From the NCBI RefSeq assembly GCF_022524345.1, contig NZ_JAKWJU010000002.1:5632001-5696000 (forward strand): a stretch of 64,000 bases of DNA, read 5' to 3'. Source of the DNA: Streptomyces marispadix (GTDB lineage Bacteria; Actinomycetota; Actinomycetes; Streptomycetales; Streptomycetaceae). Below are positions 51,161 to 59,758 of the stretch, in pieces. Within the stretch, counting starts at the first letter, position 1; each line of letters begins with the position of its first letter. Position numbers and translations under genes: made by a program. The notes beneath the pieces are model-generated. The model searched no databases, was not told the DNA's origin, and saw nothing but the letters and a program-made list of their open reading frames with translations.

Positions 51161-52162
51161 ATGGACAACGAACCGACAGGAACGCACATCGACGAGTCGT
51201 ACGACGTGGTCGTCGTCGGCGGCGGGGCCGCCGGGCTGAGTGCCGCGCTGGTGCTGGGAAGGTCCCGGCGCTCGGTGCTGGTGATCGACGCCGGCGAGCC
51301 CCGTAACGCGGCCGCGGACCATATGCACAACTACCTGGGCAGGGAGGGCGCGAGACCGGCCGAGCTGCTGGAGTCGGGCCGCGAGGAGGTCGGGCTGTAC
51401 GGCGTGGAGGTGCGCGCGGGCCGGGTCTCCTCCGCGGTACGCGACGGCGGCGGCTTCGAGTTGGGCCTCGACGGCGGCGGCCTCGTGTCCGCCCGGCGGC
51501 TGGTGCTCGCCACCGGCGTCGTCGACGTGCTGCCGGACGTGCCGGGGCTGGCGGAGCGCTTCGGCCGTGACGTGCTGCACTGCCCGTACTGCCACGGCTG
51601 GGAGGTGGCCGACATGCCGCTCGGGGTCGTGGCGAGCGGCCCGGACTGCGTCGAGCGGGCCCTGCTGTTCCGGCAGTGGAGCAGTGATGTGGTCATCCTG
51701 CTCAACGGCCGTACCGCCCCGGAGGGTGACGACGCCGAGAAGCTCGCCGCACGCGGCATCCGCTGTGTGCCGGGCGAGATCGCACGGGTCGTCGTCGAGG
51801 ACGACTCGCTCACCGGCGTCGAGCTGGCCCACGGCGAGATCGTGCACCGCAGGGCGCTGGTGGTCACCACCGACCCGGTGCCCGACACCGCGCTGCTCGA
51901 CGCCGTAGGCGGCCCGGAGACCCCCGGTCTGAAGGTCGTCGGCAACGCGGCCACCCCGTACGCCGGGGTCATCGCCTCGGCCGCCGACGGCATGACCGCG
52001 GGGACCTTCCTCAACCACGAACTCATAGTCGAGGAGACCGCGGCGGCCGTCGCGAAGCACCGGAAGCACGGCGAGCACCGGAAGCACGGGGAGCACGGCA
52101 AGCAAGAGGAGCACGGCGAACACGGGAAGAACCGGAAACAGCACCTGAAGGAAGCCGCCTGA
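51161..52162 (+). CDS. Thioredoxin-reductase-like FAD/NAD(P) oxidoreductase with His-rich tail
   Basis: 333 residues. SYDVVVVGGGAAGLSAALVLGRSRRSVLVIDAGEPRN is the FAD-binding GxGxxG. HCPYCHGWEVAD is the CxxC redox pair in the position used by thioredoxin reductase and dithiol oxidases. GLKVVGNAATPYAGVIASAADGMTAG is the C-terminal FAD segment. The NADPH-domain glycine motif is weak (GVVASGPDC), so it may use oxygen or another acceptor, as dithiol oxidases do. The last 35 residues are a His/Lys/Glu-rich repeat (KHGEHRKHGEHGK), possibly metal-binding. The ATG at 51161 is used. Its stop overlaps the methyltransferase start. Confidence 0.9.
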   Translation: MDNEPTGTHIDESYDVVVVGGGAAGLSAALVLGRSRRSVLVIDAGEPRNAAADHMHNYLGREGARPAELLESGREEVGLYGVEVRAGRVSSAVRDGGGFELGLDGGGLVSARRLVLATGVVDVLPDVPGLAERFGRDVLHCPYCHGWEVADMPLGVVASGPDCVERALLFRQWSSDVVILLNGRTAPEGDDAEKLAARGIRCVPGEIARVVVEDDSLTGVELAHGEIVHRRALVVTTDPVPDTALLDAVGGPETPGLKVVGNAATPYAGVIASAADGMTAGTFLNHELIVEETAAAVAKHRKHGEHRKHGEHGKQEEHGEHGKNRKQHLKEAA

Positions 52163-52812
52163 TGAGCGACCACGCACACCACCTCACCGATGAGGAGGCG
52201 GCCATCTTCGAGCCGCCGAGCTGGGAGGAGCGCTACTCCGGCGAGGGAAGCTACTGGAGCGGCGACCCCAACCCGCAGTTGGTCGCCGAGGTTTCGGGCC
52301 TGACCCCGGGCACGGCGCTCGACGTCGGCTGCGGCGAGGGTGGCGACGTGATCTGGCTCGCCCGGCAGGGCTGGAAGGTCACCGGCGCGGACTTCGCCGC
52401 CAACGGCCTTGCCCGCGCCGCCCGTCACGCGGAGGAGGCCCACGTCGCCGACCGCATCGACTGGTGGCAGGTCGACGCCCGTGCCTTCGCCGCCGACGGG
52501 CGCTCCTACGATCTGGTCACCACCCATTTCCTGCACCCGCCGGACGGCGGGATGGTCGAGGTGACGCGGCGCCTGTCCGAGGCGGTAGCGCCCGGCGGTC
52601 ACCTCCTGGTCGTGGGTCACGCCCCGTCCGAGGTGTTCACCCAACTCACCGCGAACCAGCGCAGGGCGATGTTCGTCGCCGAGGACCTGCTGCCCGGCCT
52701 GCCCGAAGGCTTCGACGTCCTCGTCGCCGAACAGCGCCCACGGAGAGTGGTCCGCGACGGCGTGACGGTCGACATCGACGACTCCACGCTCTTCGCCCGG
52801 CGTACGGCCTGA
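52162..52812 (+). CDS. Class I SAM-dependent methyltransferase
   Basis: 216 residues. SWEERYSGEGSYWSGDPNPQLVAEVSGLTPGTALDVGCGEGGDVIWLARQGWKVTGADFAANGLARAARHAEE has motif I DVGCGEGGD and the acidic end of beta2 (GADF). VDARAFAADGRSYDLVTTHFLHPP is motif II. VAPGGHLLVVGHAP is post-motif. The layout fits small-molecule methyltransferases of the UbiE/TehB type. The ATG at 52162 overlaps the preceding TGA (TGATG), so it is coupled to the CPYC flavoenzyme. A thiol or metalloid substrate would make sense with such a partner, but this is inference. Confidence 0.9.
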   Translation: MSDHAHHLTDEEAAIFEPPSWEERYSGEGSYWSGDPNPQLVAEVSGLTPGTALDVGCGEGGDVIWLARQGWKVTGADFAANGLARAARHAEEAHVADRIDWWQVDARAFAADGRSYDLVTTHFLHPPDGGMVEVTRRLSEAVAPGGHLLVVGHAPSEVFTQLTANQRRAMFVAEDLLPGLPEGFDVLVAEQRPRRVVRDGVTVDIDDSTLFARRTA

Positions 52813-52984
52813 CACGCTCCGGGGGCGCGGGCACACGCGACGCCGGCGGGGGCGCACACCACCTGCTCCGAGGGCGCCCCTGCGCCGCTGTACACCAAGA
52901 TCACGCTGCTCTAATCTTGTGCGCCGGCTTGGTGGTTGACGTTCCGTCAGTCGTTTTTGTGGCGCGGTGTCTTGGGAGGTGCGG

Positions 52985-54313
52985 GTGGTTTCGGAGGAGC
53001 AGGACGCGGGTGCCTCGACGCCCCCAGCGCCCACATCCGGGTCCGTACCCACGACCGCTTCCGCTCACGGGGAGGCGAACGCGTCCGGTGGCGGTCCCGG
53101 CACGGGCCCCGGGCCCGGTCCCGCTGCCGAGTCGGCGTCCGTCGTCGTCGTGGGCGCCGGGCCCGCCGGACTCACCCTCGCCAACCTGCTGCTCGCCGAG
53201 GGCATCGACTGCGTCGTGGTGGAGGCGGAGAGCCGCGAGTTCATCGAACAGCGGCCGCGGGCGGGCTTCTTGGAGGAGTGGGCGGTACGCGCACTCGAAC
53301 GGCGCGGCCTCGCCGGGCCCGCACTGCTCGGCGCTCAGGCGCAGGGCGACTGCGAGTTCCGGCTGGGCGGCACGCGGCATCTCTTCCGCTACGGGGCGCT
53401 CTCCGGCCACCGGCACATCGTCTATCCGCAGCAGTTCCTGGTGACGGACCTGGTGCGCGCCTACGCGGACGAGGCGGGCGGAGACATCCGCTTCGGCGCC
53501 CGCGACGTCGCCGTGCACGGCATACGTACCGAAAGCCCGTCGGTGACCTGGACCGACCCGGACACCGGCCGAGAGCGGACCGTGGTCTGCGACTTCGTCG
53601 CCGGATGCGACGGCGCCCGCGGCTCGTCGCGTTCCGCGATACCGGAAGGCGGCGTCGAGGTCTTCCGTCACGATCTGGGCGTGGGCTGGCTGGCGTTGCT
53701 CGCCGAGGCGCCGCCCTCCGCGGAGCGGGTCGTCTTCGGACTGCACCCGCAGGGCTTCGCGGCGCACATGGCGCGCAGCCCGCAGATCACCCGCTACTAC
53801 CTGGAGTGCCCGCCGGGCGACTCGGCGGACAACTGGCCGCACGAGCGCGTCTGGAGCGAACTGCGCACCCGGCTCGCCGCACGTGGCGCCGACCCCCTCA
53901 ACGAGGGCGAGGTGATCGAACGCCGCGTCCTCGACATGCACAACTACGTTGTCGAGCCGATGACTTACGGCCGCCTCCACCTCGCGGGCGACGCGGCGCA
54001 CCTGGTGGCACCCGTCGCCGCGAAGGGCCTGAACCTCGCGCTCAACGACGCGCTGCTGCTGGCCGACGCCTTCCGTGCCTACTACCGGGAGGGCGACGAG
54101 AGCGGCCTGGAGGGCTACTCGGACGCCTGTCTGCGCAGGGTGTGGCAGTACCAGGACTTCAACCGCTGGGTCTCGGAGATCGTCCACGGCCCCTCGTCAG
54201 GCGACCCGTTCCGCGCGGGTGTCGCGGCGGCCCGGCTGAGGCGCATGACCCGCTCGGAACGGGCGGGCCGCGCGGTCGCCGCGCTCTACATCGGCAGCGA
54301 CGCCGACCACTGA
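52985..54313 (+). CDS. FAD-dependent aromatic hydroxylase (4-hydroxybenzoate 3-monooxygenase type)
   Basis: 442 residues. After a 45-residue disordered lead come SVVVVGAGPAGLTLANLLLAEGIDCVVVEA (FAD GxGxxG), RPRAGFLEEWAVRALERRGL, HRHIVYPQQFLVTDLVRAY and FVAGCDGARGSSRSAIP (DG motif). ITRYYLECPPGDSADNWP and LHLAGDAAHLVAPVAAKGLNLALNDALLLADAF (GD motif) follow. These match PobA. It would hydroxylate a para-substituted phenol with NADPH and O2, probably 4-hydroxybenzoate to protocatechuate. The GTG at 52985 follows GGGAGG by 7 bp; a GTG at 52967 is upstream. It stands apart from protocatechuate genes. Confidence 0.88.
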   Translation: MVSEEQDAGASTPPAPTSGSVPTTASAHGEANASGGGPGTGPGPGPAAESASVVVVGAGPAGLTLANLLLAEGIDCVVVEAESREFIEQRPRAGFLEEWAVRALERRGLAGPALLGAQAQGDCEFRLGGTRHLFRYGALSGHRHIVYPQQFLVTDLVRAYADEAGGDIRFGARDVAVHGIRTESPSVTWTDPDTGRERTVVCDFVAGCDGARGSSRSAIPEGGVEVFRHDLGVGWLALLAEAPPSAERVVFGLHPQGFAAHMARSPQITRYYLECPPGDSADNWPHERVWSELRTRLAARGADPLNEGEVIERRVLDMHNYVVEPMTYGRLHLAGDAAHLVAPVAAKGLNLALNDALLLADAFRAYYREGDESGLEGYSDACLRRVWQYQDFNRWVSEIVHGPSSGDPFRAGVAAARLRRMTRSERAGRAVAALYIGSDADH

Positions 54314-54319
54314 CGGGCC

Positions 54320-54416
54320 GCCCGGCTACGGGCTACGGGCCTACGGACTACGAGTCACGGGCATGCGAGTTGCGGGCCATGAGTCACGGACTGCGAGTCA
54401 CGGGCGAGTGCGGGCC
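54320..54416. repeat. Low-complexity direct repeats after the monooxygenase
   Basis: Words like ctacggg(c/a), gagtcacggg and gcgggcc recur (cgagtcacgggc at about 54349 and 54390; gagtcacgga at 54382) between two convergent genes. It is probably a slippage-prone intergenic tract; no hairpin dominates. Confidence 0.6.
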
Positions 54417-54448
54417 GCTCGCGGTCCCGCGGCCCCGGCCGACTGCCG

Positions 54449-54745
54449 CTACGCGTAACCGCCTTCGACGAAGAGCAACCGGCGGTCCAGCGCCGTGGCC
54501 CTCAGCGCGAGAGCCTCCGCGTACTCGGGGGAGTCGTACCAGCTCCGTGCCGCGTCCATGTCGGGGAACTCCAGCACGATCAGCAGCGCTTCGTCCGGCC
54601 ACTCACCCTCGACCGCCTCGGGCCGCCGCCCACGGGAGAGGTAGCGCCCGCCGTACAACTCGATGGAGGCGGCGGCCAGTTCGCGGTAGCGGGTGGCCTT
54701 CTCGCCGTCGACGACGGTGACTTCGGAGACGACGTAGGCAGGCAT
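54449..54745 (-). CDS. DUF1330 family protein
   Basis: 98 residues. AYVVSEVTVVDGEKATRYRELAAASIELYGGRYLSRGRRPEAVEGEWPDEALLIVLEFPDMDAARSWYDSPEYAEALALRATALDRRLLFVEG is a full DUF1330 dimeric alpha-beta barrel. The Y-GGRY-RG and SWYDSPEY motifs are diagnostic. Members are small cytosolic proteins of unknown reaction, related to ABM/EthD-like monooxygenases. The ATG at 54745 is the family N-terminus. It lies directly downstream of the broken amine-oxidase gene, whose shifted frame reads through it. Confidence 0.9.
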   Translation of the reverse strand: MPAYVVSEVTVVDGEKATRYRELAAASIELYGGRYLSRGRRPEAVEGEWPDEALLIVLEFPDMDAARSWYDSPEYAEALALRATALDRRLLFVEGGYA

Positions 54746-56243
54746 GCGGGCAAGCGTAGCCAGCCGAGGAGGGAGGACGGTCGGCGGACGGCCGCGGGGA
54801 GAGTTCTCCGGCCGAGAGCGTGTTGAACGGCGGGGGAGCCGGACAGGCCGGTCTCCTCCACGGAACGCGGACGTTCGGCGACTGCCGGGTTCGCGGGACC
54901 CTGGCAGAACGCCTTCAGCCGCATGGCCCAGGCGTCCTCGATGGGAACGGGACGACCGAGGACGTCCGACGCGGCGCGGTGGCCGGAGCGGATCGCCGCG
55001 TTGACCGTTGCCGGGTCGTCGGTCCACGTCGCCTCGCCCGCGAGGTGCAGCACCCCGCCCACGGGGGTGGCGAGCAGGTCGTGGTCCTCGGGCGCAGATC
55101 CCACGGTCATGTACGCATACGACCCTCGCGAGTAGAGGTCGTCCTGCCACGAGGTGACGTGCACACCGACGGGCTCTTCGACGCGGTCGCCGTAGAGCGG
55201 CGCAGTTCGCGGAGGACCGAGTCGACGATCTTCCCCTGCTCCCATCCTCGCGTCTCCTGCGCGGCCGGACCGGCGGCGAACGTGAGGAGCGTCGGCTCGC
55301 CGTGTACGGCGGTGAGGTCGTACCAGGAGTGCCACCAGGCCCCTCCCGGCCCTTGCTGACGGATGCCGTACACACCGTCGTCCCAGAACTTCGAGCTGAA
55401 ACGGAGGAAGACCTTCTCGAAGGCGTTCATCTCAAGGCGCGCCAGCGCACCGGCCACCGGTTCGGGCAGCGGGGGCTCGATGACGAACTCCGCGGACTTC
55501 AGCACCCCCACCGGGACGGTGACCACGGCACGGTCGGCCGCGAACACGCCCTGACCGGCGGTGACTTCGACTCCGCCGGAAGACCGGCGCACCGAGGTGA
55601 CGACGTGGCCCAGCCGGACGTCGAGGCCCGTCGCGAGGTGCGTCGCGAGGGCGTCGTAGCCGTCGGGGAAGACGACCTCGTCGCCGTCGATCGAATCGTC
55701 GTCGAGCCCGTGCGCGTCGAGCTCGTCGATCCATACGCCGTACTGCTCCTCGGTTCGGTGGCGCAGGTACTCCCGGACGCGCTCGGCACGTTCCGCCTCC
55801 CAGCCCTGGGCGGCGAGGGCCGCCTCTGCCGCCTCGCCGTACGAGCGTCCCGGGGCCATGGCGGCCACGACGCGGGCGAGTTCGGCGTCCACGGCGTCGA
55901 TGTCGGCCACGAAGCGCTCCACCTCGTCGTCGGTGAGACGAACGCCCGAGGGGCCGTAGTAGGCGATGGGCCGGCTGTAGGGCTGGTACCCGCCGACCGT
56001 GAACTCCACGGTCCGCAGCCCGAACGCGGCTGCCGCCGCTGCGACCGGGCTGTCGGTGACCCCGTGGACCCAGGACGCGCCCAGATCGGTGACGACCCCG
56101 CCGTTCCGGTCGCTCCACACACGTCCGCCGATGCGATCGCGAGCCTCCAGCAGGACGACCCGCCGGCCGTTCCGGGAGAGCAGCCGTGCCGCGGTCAGTC
56201 CCGCGATACCCGCACCGACGACGATCGTGTCGACTCGCTCCAT
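54746..56243 (-). pseudogene. Flavin amine oxidase gene broken by a frameshift
   Basis: The first frame, from the ATG at 56243, gives [45 protein letters not shown] (FAD motif). It continues through [30 protein letters not shown] and [15 protein letters not shown] to LRELRR near 55205, where the frame is lost. The end of the enzyme continues in another frame: [34 protein letters not shown], then HLAGEATWTDDPATVNAAIRSGHRAASDVL, the C-terminal FAD-contact motif of monoamine or polyamine oxidases. That second frame has no stop where the protein should end and runs on through the DUF1330 gene. So at least one indel, possibly two, is needed. Confidence 0.82.
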
Positions 56244-56409
56244 CGCACCCACCCCTTCCCGGCGCGCTTCGCGCGGCGCGCCGGTCAGCGTACTGGGCGG
56301 CGGGCGGTGGGCGGCGGGCGGTGCGGGCTCTCCCGGAGCACGGAGGCTGCGGGTCAGCCGCGAGGGCCGGACCGTCATGGCCGCGCTCTCGCGTGTGACC
56401 GGCTGCGTG

Positions 56410-56742
56410 TCACGGGTCGGCGATGTCGAGGGTGACCTTCGACAGGGGGCGGCCCACGCATGTCAGCACATAGCCGTCGGCCTTCTGACGTGGCGTGAGG
56501 CAGTTCGGCTCGTTCTGCGTGACCTCTCCGCTGCGAAGCCGCACCATGCAGTCGCCGCAGTTCCCGACCGTGCAGGAGTACGGCATCGGCACTCCCGCGG
56601 CGGCTCCCGCCTCCAGCAGCGTCTGGCCGGGCTCGACCACCACCGTGCCGACGGAGCGCCCGCCCTCCTCGACGGTCATCTCCTGCGGCACGGTCGTCGT
56701 GGACCCGGTGTCCGCCGCGCTGGTGTAGCGCTCATGGCGCAC
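56410..56742 (-). CDS. [2Fe-2S] plant-type ferredoxin
   Basis: 110 residues. [74 protein letters not shown] has the C-x5-C-x2-C...C cluster site ([10 protein letters not shown], then LTC) of plant-type ferredoxins and of the C-terminal domain of phthalate-dioxygenase-type reductases. A GTG at 56742 overlaps the reductase gene by 11 bp. Together with the upstream FNR module it forms the electron chain NAD(P)H to FAD to [2Fe-2S], which is usually a single protein. It would feed an oxygenase that is not in the immediate operon. Confidence 0.9.
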   Translation of the reverse strand: MRHERYTSAADTGSTTTVPQEMTVEEGGRSVGTVVVEPGQTLLEAGAAAGVPMPYSCTVGNCGDCMVRLRSGEVTQNEPNCLTPRQKADGYVLTCVGRPLSKVTLDIADP

Positions 56743-58594
56743 CAGCTCGTCCGGGACTCCGAGGCGCCGCCAGCACGCCCTGGACGGTCTCCGTCAGCGG
56801 CCCGGGACCGCAGACGTAGTAGCGGGCGTCCCGGGCCGGGGAGAGGCCGGTGACCCAGCGACGCACGCCGTCCGCGTCGAGCCGCCCGTCCCGTCGGGTC
56901 AGGACGTGGGTGACCGACAGCCGGTCGGGATGGGCCTCGGCAAGCCGGGTCAGTTCGTCGGCGAAGATGATCTCGTCCGCGTTGCGGCTGCTGTAGAGGA
57001 GCGCGATCCGGCCGCGGGGCCGGCGGACGTCGAGCTGCGCTCGGAGCATGCTCATCATCGGCGTCACGCCGCTGCCCGCCGCGACGAGCACCGTCTCGTC
57101 CGGGGGCTGCGGCTCGGCGTGGAAGGACCCCGACGGGCCGTGCAGCGCGAGACGGTCCCCGGCGCGGAGACCCCGGTGTACGTGGGTGGAGAACCGGCCG
57201 CCTTCGATGTGCTTGACGGTGACCTCCAGCCGCGACGAGCCGGGCGCCGACGAGGCCGAGTAAGCCCGTCGCACCCGGCGGCCGTCTATGTCGGCGACGA
57301 GTGTGAAGAACTGGCCGGGCCGGAAGCCGAACGGTCCGGGGCGCTCGCCCACGTCCTCCAGTACGAGGGTGACGGCGCTCGGTGTCTCCCTGCGCACCTC
57401 GGCGACGCGCACCTCTCGCGGGTGCTTCTCCGTCCTGCCCTCGTCGGCCGGGGCTCGGTGCGGGACGCCACGGCGGCGGCTGTTCCCCGCGGGCTCGACG
57501 TCCTCATAGCCCTCCTTGCGCAGGCCGGAACGGTAGGCACGGTTCATCACCAGTCGCAGCAACCGGTGCAGTCCCGGGATCGCGCCGACGGCCTTCAGCA
57601 GGAACGTGGGCGGACCGCCGCCGTCGGCGGCCGAGTTGGCGGCGAGGTGTTCTCCCGCCAGCGCCATCAGGTCCGGCACCGTGCCGCGGTCGGGGTGCGC
57701 GCCGGGGACCCAAGGCCGTGAGCGTGCGAGCGCGTCGTTGGCGGTCACCTCGGCGTGTTCGACGTCGACGAGCAGCGCCAAGTGCGGGGGCGTCCCGCGC
57801 AGCGCCATCGTCTCCAGCAGTGCGGGATCGTCGGTGATCGTGCCGTGGCCCCGTACGTGCAGGACACCGCTGCGCCCTGGAACGAGCGCGGCGAGAGAGA
57901 GCCGGTCGTCGTGCAGCAGGTTGTGGAGCGTGTCGGCACGTTTGTTGCCCTTACGGTCCGGGATGGCGAGCGTGCGGCCGTCCAGGATTCGCGCCGCCGT
58001 GTGCCGGTCCCCTCGCGGGCTGGTGTCGCTTCCGCCGGAGGAGTCCCACGTGGACAGCGCGAGGAACGGTGCCTCGGCCAGGAACCGGGCGACGCCGGGC
58101 CGGTGCAGGGGCCCGTCTCCCGTGATCTCGGCGGCCGGTTCGGCTGGGCCGGGCGGCTGCCACAGGCGGGACCGGAGGACGGCCTGCGCGCAGTGCACAT
58201 ACGCCTCGTCGATGTCGACGGTCGTCTCCGCGCCCTTCCGCGCCGCCGCCGAACCGTTGACACGCAGGATCTCCCCGACGCCCGGCAGGAGGAAGAAGAA
58301 CGAGACCGGACCGTGCGGGTCGTCGCATTCGGGCACGGAGAACGAGATCCGCGTAGGCGAGTGGACGCGTACGAACCCCGGCGTGCCGCCGATGAAGGTC
58401 GTCCTGCTGAGGCCGTCCGCGTCCCGGTAGCCGAAGGCCGCGAGGGGGCACCGGGCGAGGACCGCCCGGCAGCCCTCGTCGAGGGCGCTGATCTGCTTGA
58501 GCCTGATCACCGGTGCCGGGCGGCCGACGGCCGTCTCGACCTCGTCCGCCGTCGTCAGCCGTCGCAGGGCGCTCAGCCGGTCTGCCTGCTGCAC
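56732..58594 (-). CDS. PPOX-FNR fusion oxidoreductase
   Basis: About 620 residues. The N-terminal half holds two pyridoxamine-oxidase-like (PPOX) modules: RLKQISALDEGCRAVLARCPLAAFGYRDADGLSRTTFIGG, and VARFLAEAPFLALSTWDSSGGSDTSPRGD with IPDRKGNKRADTLHNLLHDDRLSLAALVPG. From about residue 390 a ferredoxin-NADP reductase module follows: FGFRPGQFFTLVADIDGRRVRRAYSASSAPG (RxYS), HGPSGSFHAEP, VAAGSGVTPMMSMLRAQL and YYVCGPGPL. The GTG at 58594 is preferred because AGAGGA lies 6 bp upstream; the ATG at 58720 has no ribosome site. It is divergent from TetR. Confidence 0.88.
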   Translation of the reverse strand: MQQADRLSALRRLTTADEVETAVGRPAPVIRLKQISALDEGCRAVLARCPLAAFGYRDADGLSRTTFIGGTPGFVRVHSPTRISFSVPECDDPHGPVSFFFLLPGVGEILRVNGSAAARKGAETTVDIDEAYVHCAQAVLRSRLWQPPGPAEPAAEITGDGPLHRPGVARFLAEAPFLALSTWDSSGGSDTSPRGDRHTAARILDGRTLAIPDRKGNKRADTLHNLLHDDRLSLAALVPGRSGVLHVRGHGTITDDPALLETMALRGTPPHLALLVDVEHAEVTANDALARSRPWVPGAHPDRGTVPDLMALAGEHLAANSAADGGGPPTFLLKAVGAIPGLHRLLRLVMNRAYRSGLRKEGYEDVEPAGNSRRRGVPHRAPADEGRTEKHPREVRVAEVRRETPSAVTLVLEDVGERPGPFGFRPGQFFTLVADIDGRRVRRAYSASSAPGSSRLEVTVKHIEGGRFSTHVHRGLRAGDRLALHGPSGSFHAEPQPPDETVLVAAGSGVTPMMSMLRAQLDVRRPRGRIALLYSSRNADEIIFADELTRLAEAHPDRLSVTHVLTRRDGRLDADGVRRWVTGLSPARDARYYVCGPGPLTETVQGVLAAPRSPGRAGAP

Positions 58595-58726
58595 AAGGAT
58601 TCCTCTCGGCCCTGGGGCGTACCGGCTCGGCACCGGCGTCCGCTGGGTGGTCCGGGCCTCGTCCGAGACGGTCGGCGTCCGCAGCCCGTTATCGAGCACG
58701 GTCTTGTTTCCGCAGCTCATGGCACT

Positions 58727-58738
58727 ATTGTGAACAAT
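58727..58738. promoter_or_regulatory. Candidate TetR operator core
   Basis: ATTGT-GA-ACAAT is a perfect 5-2-5 palindrome in the divergent region between the PPOX-FNR gene (start 58594) and tetR (start 58788), in a short AT-rich island. It is the natural site for autoregulation and control of the oxidoreductase operon. Confidence 0.5.
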
Positions 58739-58787
58739 TACTCAGCTCTTTGGCTACTCGCTTTCCCACGTCTCCGGGAGGACTCGG

Positions 58788-59420
58788 ATGCCGTCGGCCG
58801 ACCGCCGCGTTCAGCCACGTCGCAAGCCTCGTCAGGTGCGCGCCGAGCTCACCTACGAGCGCATCCTCACCGCCGCTGCTCACGTTTTCGCCGAGCACGG
58901 CTACGCCGCCGGCACCACCAACCGCATCGCCGAACGTGCCCGCATCTCCGTCGGCTCGCTGTATCAGTACTTCCCGAACAAGGACGCCATCCTCGCCGAG
59001 CTGCTGGTGCGGCACATCGACCGTGGCAGGTGGACACAGGCCGACCGACTCGACTTGTCCGCCGGCACCTTGGAGGCGATGGTGCGGGCACTGGTGCGCG
59101 ACGCGATCGACAACCACCGCGACGATCCGCAACTGCTGCGCATCATGATCGAGGAGGCGTCGTTCTCGCCCGAAGTGCTCGAGACGATCGAACGGCACGG
59201 AAGGCTTCGCGTCGGTCAGGTACGCGACCTTCTCGCCCGGCACCCGGACGTCCGCGTACGAGACCTCGACACCGCGGCCGAACTGATCGTGACCACAGTG
59301 GAGATGAACACGCACAAGCTCATGGCCGATCCTCGGACCATTCCGGTCGAGACGTTCGAGAACGAACTGGTGGACATGGTCACCCGTTACCTGCGCGGCG
59401 ATCGCTGGCCGAACGGATAG
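58788..59420 (+). CDS. TetR-family transcriptional regulator
   Basis: 210 residues. RQVRAELTYERILTAAAHVFAEHGYAAGTTNRIAERARISVGSLYQYFPNKDAILAELLVRHID is a textbook TetR HTH (TNRIAERARISVGSLYQYFPNKDAI). The helical C-terminal ligand domain is of the TetR_C_17-like kind (IEEASFSPEVLETIERHG ... VTTVEMNTHKLMADP). A basic lead (RRVQPRRKPR) precedes the HTH. The ATG at 58788 is used. It faces the PPOX-FNR/ferredoxin operon and probably represses it and itself through the palindrome between them. Ligand unknown. Confidence 0.93.
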   Translation: MPSADRRVQPRRKPRQVRAELTYERILTAAAHVFAEHGYAAGTTNRIAERARISVGSLYQYFPNKDAILAELLVRHIDRGRWTQADRLDLSAGTLEAMVRALVRDAIDNHRDDPQLLRIMIEEASFSPEVLETIERHGRLRVGQVRDLLARHPDVRVRDLDTAAELIVTTVEMNTHKLMADPRTIPVETFENELVDMVTRYLRGDRWPNG

Positions 59421-59758
59421 ACGGCACGGGCGAGTTGAGAATCAGGGCGCCCGCCGGCACGGAATTGCCCGGGACGTCGCTGCCCTGCGGCAAGTGCGCG
59501 CGGCCACCCACTCCGCTTGCCCGGCCGGACCCCTTACGAACACCTACGGGCGTAAGCCCCACCGTCACGGGACCACATCGGCAGCCGCATGCCGAAAAAC
59601 ATCTCGCAGCCTCGGCGGCAAGAGGCATCGATCAGACCGTGGGCACCATCGATTTTTTCCTCTGGTTGGGAGCCGGAACGGCCGCCTACGCTGCTGCGCA
59701 CCCCCCGGCTACCGGGCCCGCTGACGTACTAACGGGCCCCGCTGATGTAGGAGCACCG
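59421..59758. other. Intergenic region upstream of the MHS transporter
   Basis: There is no gene-like frame. A run of T and C near 59650 (cgattttttcctctgg) is followed by a near-repeat, cgggcccgctgacgtac / cgggccccgctgatgta, at 59715-59750, directly before the ribosome site GGAG of the transporter. This could be an operator for LysR or TetR. Confidence 0.4.

Noticed and set aside
58595..58720. ATG start at 58720 for the PPOX-FNR protein
   Set aside because: No Shine-Dalgarno precedes it and the presumed TetR operator would sit on its leader; the GTG at 58594 has AGAGGA 6 bp upstream.
57755..59758. Plus-strand extension of the MHS transporter frame through the PPOX-FNR and tetR region
   Set aside because: It is antisense or out of frame to two well-supported genes, and a ribosome site precedes the ATG at 59759.
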